In this document: in pieces, positions 45,285 to 55,849 of the stretch | Layout of the letters: every line of letters begins with the position of its first letter | Position numbering within the stretch: the stretch's first letter is position 1 | Assembly: GCA_951804985.1 (NCBI GenBank) | Contig: OX638130.1 | Location: forward strand, 114,775,593 to 114,839,592 | DNA from: Dryomyza anilis | Taxonomy: Eukaryota; Arthropoda; Insecta; Diptera; Dryomyzidae | Reading direction: 5' to 3' | DNA: 64,000 bases | The notes under the pieces: generated by a model | Seen by the model: only the letters and a program-made list of their open reading frames with translations | Told to the model about the DNA's origin: nothing | Database searches by the model: none | Translations under genes and position numbers: made by a program

Positions 45285-45845
45285 TGCCGAAGGGGCAAAT
45301 GTGCAATTTTTGACATTTGCGTTTTTTTTACATTTTTTAATGTAGTTTTTCCTCAAGTATACTGTGCCAAAATCGGATGTCGTTTGGTGGATATTTCTAG
45401 CCACAAAAGATAAAACCAAAAGGGCAAATTTGAAAAAATTGAAAATCTTTTCATGCCAAAAGGGCGAATCTTTTGGTTTTTTTGCCATAACTTTATATTG
45501 ATACGAGATAAAATTGTAGTGAAAAGGCATTTATTGTTCGTTTTTAAAGCACCTATCGAACTGCATCATCAATTAAAAATATTTTGACAAACATTAAATT
45601 GTCATTTGTTATTTGCAGGAAAAAATTGTAAGCAAATTATTTTTAATTAATGATGCAGATCGATAGGTGCTTTAAAAACGAACAATAAATGCCACTGCAC
45701 TACAATTTTATCTCGTATCAATATAAAGTAATGGCGAAAAAACCATAAGATTCGCCCTTTTTGCATGACAATATTTTCAATTTTTCAAATTTTCCCTTTT
45801 GGGTTTGTACCAATAAAAAGTTATGGCCCAGTATTTTGTTGAAAT
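45285..45845. mobile_element. Long palindromic repeat family, copy 2
   Basis: The region 45413-45806 is one large imperfect palindrome: CCAAAAGGGCAAATTTGAAA at the left is mirrored by AAATTTTCCCTTTTGGG at the right. Inside, GCCAAAAGGGCGAATC pairs with GATTCGCCCTTTTTGC, ATTGATACGAGATAAAATTG with CAATTTTATCTCGTATCAAT, and AAAGCACCTATCGAACTGCA with TGCAGATCGATAGGTGCTTT. Arms are about 180 bp around a short loop near 45620. Same family as 29510-31290. No protein is encoded. Confidence 0.8.
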
Positions 45846-46733
45846 TTAAACCATTAAATGAAGCTTTTACTTTTTTTTATAACAGTTTAAAAATAATTAT
45901 TAGAACAATCAAATTTTAAGAATAATATTTGTATTTATTCAACTGAAAAAAGTATGACCTAAAAAAATACTCAAAATAATGCTTTTCTGAAGTTTAACTC
46001 GTGATATTATTGAAGCCGCAAAGTATAACATTGAAGTACTCATGTCTTAAATACAAAAATAGAATATCTATTATAGAAACGTGCCACAAGCTCACTTTCA
46101 AATTAATAAACTTGAAATTTGTATATTTTTCTATATATTTACATGAACTCATTTCTGTAACTAGGTTGATGGATTGCCGACACAAAGTACGTAAGCGCCA
46201 GTGCCATGCAAGTGTTTCACTTAAACATAATTTCGGGGAAAAAACTTAAAGATTGATTAATCATCATAATTTATAAGCAATGGTTGCAACAAAACTGTGG
46301 CAAGTTGTTTGCATGTTTTTGGCAAATGCATGAGTAAAACCAACTGTCAAAAAAACAAAAGTTTTTCTATTTTGCTGGTACCAACCAAACACATAGTTAC
46401 ATCTGTTTACAGCTACTATATTAAATATTTATTTGCTTGTAGACGTCAACATCAATATTTCAACGAGACAAACAAAAAAAAACGGATGGAAAGTACAGAA
46501 GGCAGAAAATAGAGACATAGAGTTAATAGGCATGTGTGAATAAAACTTTATTAATTTCGACATGCAAGAAAAAAAATAATACAAGTGTTTTTGAAACTAG
46601 GAAAAATTCAATTAAACAGCTGAGTAATTAAATTTTTATATTTAATTAGAATTGTCGATAGAAGACGGGGGGTTTAAACGTTTTTCAAAGAAATAAACTA
46701 GAAATGATATATCATACTACTCAACAAGAAGTA
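45846..46733. other. AT-rich intergenic DNA
   Basis: Short frames at 46001-46249 and 46297-46512 show no recognisable domain or splice context. No repeat identified. Confidence 0.4.
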
Positions 46734-47697
46734 AAACCAGTTGGGAAGGTTAGATCACATGGCAAATTTTAAAGTTGGTGTTATTATGATAGTTAGGATT
46801 ATCAAAATTATAGTCGGTCTAAGCCGACTATAAATACCCTACACATATCTGTGGTTACCAGTCAAAGTGGTATATAGGTCACAAGGGTATACGAATCCTG
46901 AAAAGAACTTCAAACTTTCAATCCCTGAAGAATTTCCATTCATTTGATACCCATATTTAAAAATGGGTAGGTGTACCGAATTTCGATTTTTTTTTTGTAA
47001 CCACAAGTTGTTTCGCCGGAAAACATTATTTTCATATATTTGAGCATGAGTCAATAAATATTTGACCAAAAAAAAGTTTACCTAAGCACGTATACAGTAA
47101 TATTGATCTGTAGATATTCATTTTATACACCCAGAAAAAAATACTATATAAACAATAGTTTTTTACTATTAAAATAATCAATAGGATAAATTATTATTTT
47201 AATCGGAAAATACCATTAAATACTAGAAAATAACATAACATTGCCATTGAGTCTATATGAAAGTATATATTTTTTATATACTATTAAATCAATAATTGTC
47301 CTATTGACCAATTTTAATGGGATTTCTGGGTATTTTTTTCTGGGTGTATGAGGTATTTGAACATAAGTGGTCAGTTCTCAGGTCACAATAGAATGATCAT
47401 GTCAATTTTCTTGTTCAGGCAGCTTAGATATATAAGTAATCTAAATCTAAAGTTTCATTATTCTATCTCTTCTACTTTTTCTGTAATCATGATTTCAACA
47501 GACAGACGGACAGACAGACGGACAGACAGACGGACAGACAGACGGACAGACAGACGGACATCGCTAAATCGACTCAGGAGGTCATGCTGATCAAGAATAT
47601 ATATACTTTTCCATACCGGAGATGCTTCCTTCTGGGTGTTACAACCGGCGTACCAAACTGAATATACCCTTTCACTCTTAGTGTAGGGTATAAAAAT
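46734..47697 (+). mobile_element. mini-me-like element, copy 2, carrying a nested MITE
   Basis: AAACCAGTTGGGAAGG to GTATAAAAAT, with the GACAGACGGACAGACAG microsatellite at 47504-47560 and the core GGTCATGCTGATCAAGAATA. It is longer than its relatives because a 219-bp MITE sits at 47128-47346. Without it the element is about 745 bp. Confidence 0.87.
47128..47346. mobile_element. MITE nested in the mini-me element, TA target duplication proven
   Basis: CACCCAGAAAAAAATACTAT at the left and ATTTTTTTCTGGGTG at the right, flanked by TA at 47126-47127 and 47347-47348. The empty site is seen in the sibling mini-me copy at about 54667-54685 (CATTTTATATGAGGTATTTG), so insertion and TA duplication can be read directly. 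Confidence 0.93.
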
Positions 47698-48218
47698 CCT
47701 ATGGACGTTGAATATCTCTTTTCTATATAATTTGTCGGTGCTGATTTTGACTGCGTATTTTGTTTTTCTTAATTACGTAACGTTTTTTGAGAAAATTGCA
47801 ATCGTAATTTTAGGTTTTTTTAAGCCACTATTTAGAATAAAAGAAATATAGCCTACAAAATTAGTGTGCAGATAAACGGTAAATGCAATTTTACTTTTTA
47901 TTGTCAAGACTAATTACAATATATCCATATATGTTAAAAATCCGATTTATTTTTAAGATACTTGAATCTAAAGTAGAAAATTTTATATATTTTTATAGAC
48001 TATTTTTGGATGATTTTTAAGAATTTCGGATCTAATGATAAATATGAAAATGATTTATAGTTTTACAGAGCATTATCCAAACTAACGTTCATAATTCCTA
48101 ACTTTTTTCCATCGGTTCTAATTTAATAAAAATATGCCCGACAAAAAATGCTTGTATATTATAAATAGAAATGACTGACAAATAGCAGTTTTTACCAGTT
48201 TTCTTCTCAAAAAGGCTA
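47698..48218. other. AT-rich intergenic DNA
   Basis: No gene or repeat recognised, apart from a phrase at 47738-47790 (TTGACTGCGTATTTTGTTT) similar to 19515-19545. Confidence 0.35.
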
Positions 48219-48749
48219 CACAGAATAAAAATTTCACCACCAACCAGGATTCATCATATCGATGATTTCATTCATTGAACTAAAATCGTATTTTTCAATG
48301 TTTTTCATTTTCAAAATTATTTACAACTTCAAAATTCAAATAAAAATTTGTCTCTTTTTTCACCAATATGGTTTGATGAACAAAATTCTTCAATATGATG
48401 TACACTTGTTCATTAATATGATGAAATAGAGTCTTCGTATAATTACCAATTAAATATCGTAAATCTTTTAAGAATTATAAATACATAAATGTGTAAAAAG
48501 AGACAAATGTTTGTTTTAAATTTTATGTTAAAAAATATATTGAAAATGAAAACCTTTAAAAAATACGATTTTTCATCAATATTTTTATCAATATGATGAA
48601 TTCTGGTTGTTTGATGAATTTTTTTTGTTTGTAAGTAACTAATGTTAAAAAAAATATTGAAAATGAAAAACATTTAAAAAATACGATTTTAATTCAATAA
48701 ATTAATTCATCAAAATGATGAATTCTGGTTGGTGAAATTTTGTTGTGTG
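48219..48749. mobile_element. MITE-like foldback element (ATTCATCA/TGATGAAT family), 531 bp
   Basis: CACAGAATAAAAATTTCACC at the left is mirrored by GGTGAAATTTTGTTGTGTG at the right, flanked by TA (48217-48218, 48750-48751). CAACCAGGATTCATCAT pairs with ATGATGAATTCTGGTTG. Internal tandem pieces (AAAAAATATATTGAAAATGA at 48530 and AAAAAAATATTGAAAATGA at 48648) show local duplication. Related words fill 24400-24620 and 26230-26520. Confidence 0.75.
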
Positions 48750-48751
48750 TA

Positions 48752-49165
48752 CGTAATAGGAAAAAACTGAGTATTAAGAATAAACACACTTAAAATAAAA
48801 GAACTTAATATAAAGAATTAAAAGAATTCTGTATTTAGGACTATGCTCTGGATAACCTTAGATTAATTTCTTGATTATTAAAAGTTCAAAAATTTTAAAA
48901 ATCATTCAAAAATAGTATAAAAGAAATGCAAATTTTCCGAGTTGGGACCGAAATATATTAATAACGTTTTGGAATATTAGCATTCATTAGTATATTAAAA
49001 ATAGTCAAGACAATTAATAGAAAAATTGCGTTTAAGGTTTTTTGGAAAACTATTTTTCAACAGTACTGTATTTTTTTTATTTTAAATAGTGTACTAAAAA
49101 CGGATTCAAATTTCGATTGAAATTTTCTTAAAAACAGAGTATGCAGCAACACCGAATTATATAGA
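48752..49165. other. AT-rich intergenic DNA
   Basis: No gene or repeat recognised before the SINE. Confidence 0.4.
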
Positions 49166-49182
49166 ATTAATGTATGTGATGT
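49166..49182 (+). repeat. Left target-site duplication of SINE copy 4
   Basis: ATTAATGTATGTGATGT, repeated exactly at 49493-49509. The first few bases could also be tail. Confidence 0.92.
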
Positions 49183-49492
49183 GTAGCCGCGATAGCTCAG
49201 TGGTTAGTGCACTGGACTGCGAGTCGAAAGGTCCCCGGTTCATGCCTGGACTGGGGCTAACAACATCTTTTCATAGAAACATTTTTCTATACCGCGCTAC
49301 CTCTCGTCAGTAAATGGCAAACCTACGAGAGTAAAACCATTGCCTATGAAAAGCTCTCACCCGCCGTTCGGATTCGGCAATAAACTGTAGGTCCCCCCCA
49401 CTTTGAGTACAAATATAACACGCACAGCTCAAAATGGTGAGAAAGCTCGGCCGAAGTTCTGTACAGGACTGTAGCGCCAAACTATTATTATT
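49183..49492 (+). mobile_element. tRNA-derived SINE, full length with target-site duplication (copy 4)
   Basis: Head GTAGCCGCGATAGCTCAGTG with A box TAGCTCAGTGGTTAG and B box GGTTCATGCC. Then a tRNA-unrelated body (CTATACCGCGCTACCTCTCG, GTAAATGGCAAACCTACGAG, AAGCTCTCACCCGCCGTTCG, GGACTGTAGCGCCAAACT) and an (ATT)n tail. A perfect 17-bp duplication flanks it, the hallmark of LINE-mediated target-primed insertion. Length is about 310 bp. Pol III would transcribe it from the internal promoter; mobilisation would need the reverse transcriptase of a partner LINE, not present in this window. Confidence 0.93.
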
Positions 49493-49509
49493 ATTAATGT
49501 ATGTGATGT
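49493..49509 (+). repeat. Right target-site duplication of SINE copy 4
   Basis: Exact copy of 49166-49182, directly after the (ATT)n tail. Confidence 0.92.
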
Positions 49510-49992
49510 CCATAGGAAAAATCGTGATGAGTAGTGTAATTTGACTACTCTACAAAATGAGAAAAAATATTCCTATTGACATATTTCACACATTATTTTT
49601 ATATAATTCGAGGGTACTAAATCATAAGAGAAAATATTATATGGTACATCTAGAATTACCAACTTTTAATTGTAAAAATAAAGAACAATACATATCGTCG
49701 ATTATACCGCTCAACTACATGTGAAAATATCGACTAAGTTTGTCTTATAGTTCGGTTTAAATTGATATTTTGATCAGATAATTTAGATAAATGGCATTCT
49801 AACTATGACATATTTAATTTTGGATGAAAAAAGCGCAAAATAGAGACAAACAAGTTTTTTTTTCTTCGGTAGTATCATCTACATTATATAACAGCGGAAA
49901 CGTATTTTATATAACATTAATTCTTTTGACGATCAATCACTGATCAATCTAATGTTTCTATGTTAAATTCAAAATTTCTCTTTTTTTAACTA
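49510..49992. other. AT-rich intergenic DNA
   Basis: No gene or repeat recognised. Confidence 0.4.
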
Positions 49993-50369
49993 CACAGAAA
50001 AAAATAATCGACATAAATATAGCAACCGATATTAATTGCATTCATTAATCAATGCAACAATTAAATTCACTAATTTAATGAACACATTTGCTATTCTTCG
50101 TTAAATCTGCAATTCCTTTTGCTAATATGAATATTTGTACGTCAGTGCAGCAATTAGTCGGCGCAGTTTCAGCAATTATATGTGCTGAAACTGCACCGAC
50201 TAAATTATTTGCTGCATTGAAGTACAAATATTCATATTAGCGAACGCAATTGCTTATATAACGAAGAATAGAAAATGCTTTCATTAAATTAGTGAATTTA
50301 ATTGCTGGATTTATTAATGAATGCAATTAATATCGGTTGATATATTTACGTCGATTATTTTTTTCTGTG
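49993..50369. mobile_element. Near-perfect palindromic MITE (377 bp) flanked by TA
   Basis: Two arms of about 186 bp with roughly 90% identity by eye and a short loop at about 50180. CACAGAAAAAAATAATCGAC starts the left arm and GTCGATTATTTTTTTCTGTG ends the right. Inner pairs include CCGATATTAATTGCATTCAT and CTAATATGAATATTTGTAC, and the centre is GTTTCAGCA-ATTATATG-TGCTGAAAC. TA flanks both ends (49991-49992, 50370-50371). No coding capacity. Confidence 0.9.
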
Positions 50370-51479
50370 TATAAATGAATATTGTTTTTGCAATACACAG
50401 TTTAAAACACAAGTCTGCCTGTAGATAATTAAGCAAAAAGAAGGACAAATTAAAATTGTCTTTATTTTTGGAAGATGAAACTATAGAAAAAAAGAGCTGT
50501 CCTTCCAAAAGCAGTACGATTGGTAGAAAAAAATGTATTTAAGTAGTGTTATTTTAGTGTAGAATATATAAAACTGAATATAGATTTCCAATTAAATAAG
50601 ATCGAGATTATATAGCATTGAAAGTGTACTAAAACTTAAAAGCAAAGACCACTTCATTGAAAGAACCGCTAGGGACTTTCATAGCAACCGCCAACATCAA
50701 AGTCAACCAAAATCCCAATAAGTGGTGCTTGTCAAACACCATGTTTCTCTAACATTTCGACGAACTATTTACAAAACCGCAAATGTCGAATGAAACAGAC
50801 ACACAAAATGCGATATGAACAGAAATCATGAACGCAACGAATGAAGCGTAAAAAGCTGGACCGGGAGGTGGGGGGCGGTACCAAAACGGTGCCCATTTAC
50901 ACAGATACGTCGACTTCAAAACATAGAAAGTAAACAGAGCAGAAATTAAAAGCCAGGAAAAAATAAAATAAATGTAAAGAAAAATGTTGACTTTCAATGG
51001 GTATCAGAAGAAATAAAAAAAAAATACACAAAAAATTAAGCTGGGCGCAAAAATAAATGTAGAAAAAATAAAAAAATAAAACACCGACAAAGACTTATGC
51101 AATGAATACGACAATGATGATGATGAAGAAGACGACGATGAAGATGAAAAAGCGAGGGAGTCGCCGCGTCTCTAACAATTTAAGTGGATGACTGAATGAA
51201 CACAATGAAGCGAAGAAAAGTAGTTCAATTATCAGGAAAACGTGACCACAATAGCAATCAATAGAAATGCTGATTATGAAATACAAACATTTGTCATCAT
51301 CAATAGCGTCCGTCATCTGGTTTTATTTGCTTTAATACACGCAAATAAAAAAAACTTATAAATTCAATTGATTTGATGGTATGTTTAATAATAGTTTTAT
51401 TTTTTAAATTATTTAAAAGTTTTCTTTTTTTAATAGTATTTAAACATTTTATTACTATTAATTGAATGATTGAAATATG
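50370..51479. other. Intergenic DNA with a balanced-composition block
   Basis: 50640-51260 is less AT-rich (CGGGAGGTGGGGGGCGGTAC at 50861-50880; GATGATGATGAAGAAGACG at 51115). No splice-bounded coding frame. Rest AT-rich. Confidence 0.35.
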
Positions 51480-51960
51480 GTTGAATGTTTTATAAAGCAT
51501 ACTATTAAAATTAAATGAAATGCTATTGAAATTATAGTATTTCAGTTATTATGTACCTAATGTATTGTATTAATGTTTTAATATATTTATTTAATAATAG
51601 TACAAATACTATTATTTTTATATGCTATTCATTGATTGATTTGAACATTTTTGAATTTTTCCTAATGCAAACTATTAAAATTTTATGAAATACTATTAAG
51701 TTTATAGTATTTCAGCAGTAATGTTTATAATATATTCATTTTACATTAGTTTTTCAACACATTTCTTTAATAATAATACAAATACTATTATTTTTCATGT
51801 ACTTCTAATTAATTGATTTGAATATGCATCAAAATGTTTTCTATTAAAATTAAAAAAATACTATTGAGATTATAGTATATGAAATATACATTTTCGTATT
51901 CATTTTTTTTATATATTTATTAAATAACGATATTGTTTCGAAGGTTTTTAATAAAAAATA
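51480..51960 (+). repeat. ~170-bp tandem repeat, nearly three units
   Basis: ACTATTAAAATT begins units at about 51501, 51671 and 51840. Each continues with GAAATACTATT, TTATAGTATTTCAG and, later, ACAAATACTATTATTTTT. The same ACTATTA vocabulary occurs at 53650-53800 and in the MITE 47128-47346. Confidence 0.75.
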
Positions 51961-52959
51961 TAATATTCTGAGTGTTGAAAAAAGTGCTAAAAAGTATACG
52001 AAGAATGAAAACCTTTAAATTTAACAACAGCGCTTTAGAAAAAAAACACCTAAATGTTGACACACCTTAAAATTGCGACAAACAAAAGCATTTCCTCATT
52101 TTCAACCAAACCATAATATTTCCCACAACACCACCACAGCTGAACGGAGTTCGTCGAGTTCAAATCAACCTCAATTTGCCACGACAAAATGACGCCATCG
52201 TCTTGCTGCTCTGGTGCAAATCCTACTCAACTACAAGACAAGAAGGGCACTTAAGTGCTTTACCACCAGCACACCATCAACCTTTCACCAGCACATCACA
52301 CTTTGGCGTGGCCAACGAAAACAATACCCACAACTACTTAATCAATTACGAAAACCCTTTATTTGCGCGGTATAAAACAAAATACAAAAAAAAAAAAAAG
52401 ATCCAGACCTACAAAGAGATTCAAAGCTCCAAAGTTTATAAAGTTTGACATAATTGTGCCAAAGGGTTCAAAAATGTAACGATTATCGTTAAACTTTATA
52501 ATGCACATAATGTTTGTAGTTCATTTGATTAGTTAGTGGAAGCATAAATTAGTTAAATGTTAATAATTTAAAAACTATTAAAACAATGCTGCGCACACAT
52601 AGTTGGCGCTTAGACAACGTCATTCTTTCTGCAAATGACTCATTTTTGGTATTTAGAATTTGTTTATTTTTATTTTTTTTTAGTAAAAAAATACATTTAA
52701 AATATATAATAGTTTAAAAACTAGCACAGCAACTTTGGCTGCACCAACAGCTAGTGGTGGTGGTGACAGCAGCAACACGTTGCTGCTAAAATAATTGTCT
52801 CTAAAATGAGCACAAGTCACACGTAATGAAGTTGCTTGTGGTACTAATTGAATTAAAATGCAACACTAATGCGAAGCATGTGAAAAATTAATACGCAAAA
52901 AAAAATTAAATAAAGTCCTCAAGTTGTTACTAATGTCATTATATAGAAAAATATGCAGT
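51961..52959. other. Intergenic DNA, partly balanced composition
   Basis: 52085-52340 is less AT-rich and has a frame (from 52176, CTG/ATG starts) with no recognisable domain. 52720-52790 contains GGTGGTGGTGACAGCAGCAA. No confident gene. Confidence 0.35.
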
Positions 52960-53400
52960 TCGTATTTTTAACAGTGATTTTTGTAATTAGTTTGAATGAG
53001 CATCGCTTTAAAAATGAGAATTTTAGGGTATGGAATAAAAATTCTAAAAGGGCTTCTCTGTGAAAAATAGAGGAAAATTAAATTTAAAATCGCTGGGTAT
53101 ATAGTAATTAAAACATTTGGTAAGGTTATGAAAGTACCTTTCCAGCAAACTATATATGGTTCATGCACCTTAAGAATCTTGGTCACAGCGATCACTCAAA
53201 AAACCACTTTTGTGGTACCTTATAGTACAATCTAAAGAGTCAAAATTGGTTTAATCTGAAATCGCAGGGCAAATAATGATTGACATCGTTGGATAGGTAT
53301 TGAAACGATCGAATTATGATTGGTTTGTGCATCACCAGAATCTTGAGCACAGTGGTCACTTAAAATATCGCTTTTATGGTAATAAATCTCTGCTCAAAAG
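52960..53400 (+). repeat. Diverged tandem duplication (~175-bp unit)
   Basis: AAATCGCTGGGTATATAGTA ... TTCATGCACCTTAAGAATCT ... CAGCGATCACTCAAAAAACC (53087-53210) is followed by AAATCGCAGGGCAAATAATG ... TTGTGCATCACCAGAATCTT ... CAGTGGTCACTTAAAATATC (53260-53372). Confidence 0.65.
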
Positions 53401-54277
53401 ACTATGGTTTGTGTTTTTGCTAAATTTGCGACATATTTAATTTCACAACCTTTGCATTTAATACCTATCACATTTGGTTTGAAGACACTATTTTTATAGT
53501 AATATATAATATATACCAAAATAATATTATAATCAACATGGTCCATAGATTTTAGTAATAATATTTTATATAAATACCAAATTTTCAGTAAGAAGAAGAA
53601 TACTTGTTTTTTTATTTGTTATTCTTCCAAAAATGCCTATGCAATCATAGAACTATTAGTATTAGAAAGAAAACTATTAGTATTAAATACTATCAAAAAC
53701 TATTCAAAATGTTTTCTGCATAATTACGCATAATATTAGCATGTTAAACATACTTGGAAAAACACTCAATAAAGTACTAAAAAATACTATTATTGCAGTT
53801 CCATCCCACGCATTTTCCACATTTAAAGCTCGAGGACGTACAGACGACCGACACTGTGCAAAAAAAAAAATAAAAAAAAATATAAAACCGCCATCAAATA
53901 AGAATGAAAATAATCGTTAGTGTTGAAAAACAAACAAATTCCGGAATTATTGTTGCATCAAGAGTGTTGTAGGTTGCACTCAAGAGCACAATGTGGTTGC
54001 GGGCGCTAGTGCTCGAAAATGAATTTTGGGCAAATATGCGAAATGTAAATTGAATGTCATGACTTTTGTAAAATGGACAAAAAAAGAGAACTTATACTGC
54101 TTCAAATGGAAAGAAAAAAATTTGTTTGTTTTTAGTACTAAAAATTTAACAAATAATTTAAAAATAAATAAAAGAATAAAACAATCAAAATTAAGAGAAA
54201 ATTGAAAAAATAATAATAAAATGAAAAATATAAAAAAATAAAATAAAATTTAAAAATAAAAGAAAAAATTACAAGAT
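53401..54277. other. AT-rich intergenic DNA
   Basis: No exon recognised. 53640-53800 repeats ACTATTAGTATTA words; 53810-54040 is slightly less AT-rich. Confidence 0.4.
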
Positions 54278-54998
54278 AAACCAGTTGGGAAGGTTAGATC
54301 ACATGGGAAATTTTAAAGAAGGTGTAATTATGATAGTTAGAATTATCAAAATTATAGTCGGTCTAAGCCGGCTATAAATACCCTACACATATGTGTGGTT
54401 ACCATTCAAAGTGATATATAGGTCACCAGGGTATACGAATCCTGAAAATAACTACAAACATTCAATCGCTGAAGAATTTCCATTCATTTGATACCCATAT
54501 TTACAAATGGGTAGGTGTACCGAATTTCGATTTTTTTTTTTGGTGAACCACAAGTCTTTTCGCCGGAAAACATTATTATCATGTATTTGAGCATGATGTC
54601 AATATATATTTGACCAAAAAAGTTTACCTAAGCACGTATACATAAAAATTGATCTTTATATGTACATTTTATATGAGGTATTTGAACATAAGTGGTCGGA
54701 TCATAGGTCACAATGGACCGATCTCGCCAATTTTTTCGCACATACAGCGTAGGTATATTAGTAATCTAAGTTATAAGTTTCATTTATCTAGCTCTTCAAT
54801 TCTAAAAGTAGTAGGGATTTCAACAGACAGACAGACGGACAGACAGACGGACAGACGGACATCGCTAAATCGACTCAGGAGGTCATGCTGATCAAGAATA
54901 TATATACTTTTCCATACCGGAGATGCTTCCTTCTGGGTGTTACAAACGGCGTACCAAACAGAATATACTCTTTCACTCTTAGTGTAGGGTATAAAAAT
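54278..54998 (+). mobile_element. mini-me-like element, copy 3 (721 bp)
   Basis: AAACCAGTTGGGAAGG to ATAAAAAT with palindrome GTCGGTCTAAGCCGGC, microsatellite GACAGACGGACAGACAG (54823-54860), core GGTCATGCTGATCAAGAATA and ACTTTTCCATACCGGAGATG. It is uninterrupted and so serves as the empty-site reference for the MITE in copy 2. Confidence 0.88.
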
Positions 54999-55849
54999 AA
55001 ATGAAAATAAAAAGAAAAAAAAAATAAAAAGAAAAGAAAAAAGAATATAATAAAAAAGAAATGAATAGAAAAAATAAACTAAAGTAAAGTAAGGAAAAGA
55101 AAAGAAAGGAAAGGAAAAGAAAAGAAAAGAAAAGAAAAGAAAAAAAAAGAAAAGAAAAGAAAAGAAAAGAAAAGAAAAGAAAAGAAAAGAAAAGAAAAGA
55201 AAAGAAAAGAAAAGAAAAGAAAAGAAAAGAAAAGAAAAGAAAAGAAAAGAAAAGAAAAGAAAAGAAAAGAAAAGAAAAGAAAAGAAAAGAAAAGAAAAGA
55301 AAAGAAAAGAAAAGAAAATTTCTTATAACAAACAAAAAATAAAATAAAAAAACACAGAACTACAAATTAAAAATTAAAAATAAAAGAAAATAAACTAAAA
55401 TAAAATAAAAAGCGAAGAAAAGAAATTAAATAAAGGAAAAGAAAAATAAAAATAAAAACAAATATAAATTAAAAAAATACAAATAAATACAAATTATATA
55501 CATATATAAAATAAATAAAAAATTTAATCAAATTCAAAAATAAATACATTTTTTCATAAAATTAAAATATATTAAAAATAATAAAAAAAAACTTAATAAG
55601 AGCGAAAAACGAATATAAAAAAATATATAATAATACACAAAAAAAATACATTATTGTGAAAAAAACCAATATAAAGAGTTGAGTAGAAAATATGGAACAG
55701 AAAATCGAAAACGATTAAAAATATATGAAAACAAGCAAGAGGAAAAATAATAAAAATATAGATTAAAAAAATAAAGAGGAAATATGGGAAGAACGATAAA
55801 AATTAATAAAATAAAAGAAAATAAAATAAAGATTTAGTATTTAATATAA
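54999..55849. other. A-rich simple-sequence region
   Basis: AAATAAAA/AAGAAAA-type simple sequence on both sides of the pentamer array at 55091-55317. The frame at 54979-55335 (minus) is a FLFFS repeat produced by the pentamers and is not a gene. Confidence 0.7.
55091..55317. repeat. Pentamer microsatellite (AAAAG)n
   Basis: About 45 copies of AAAAG, an uninterrupted homopurine strand of roughly 225 bp apart from a few GG or AAAAAA variants. Confidence 0.96.

Noticed and set aside
49183..49260. tRNA gene call for the A-box/B-box sequence (also at 4490-4562, 20613-20690 and 31473-31550)
   Set aside because: The acceptor and anticodon stems do not form properly, and each head continues into the same SINE body and tail.
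54979..55335. 118-codon minus-strand FLFFS-repeat frame
   Set aside because: Translation of the (AAAAG)n microsatellite.
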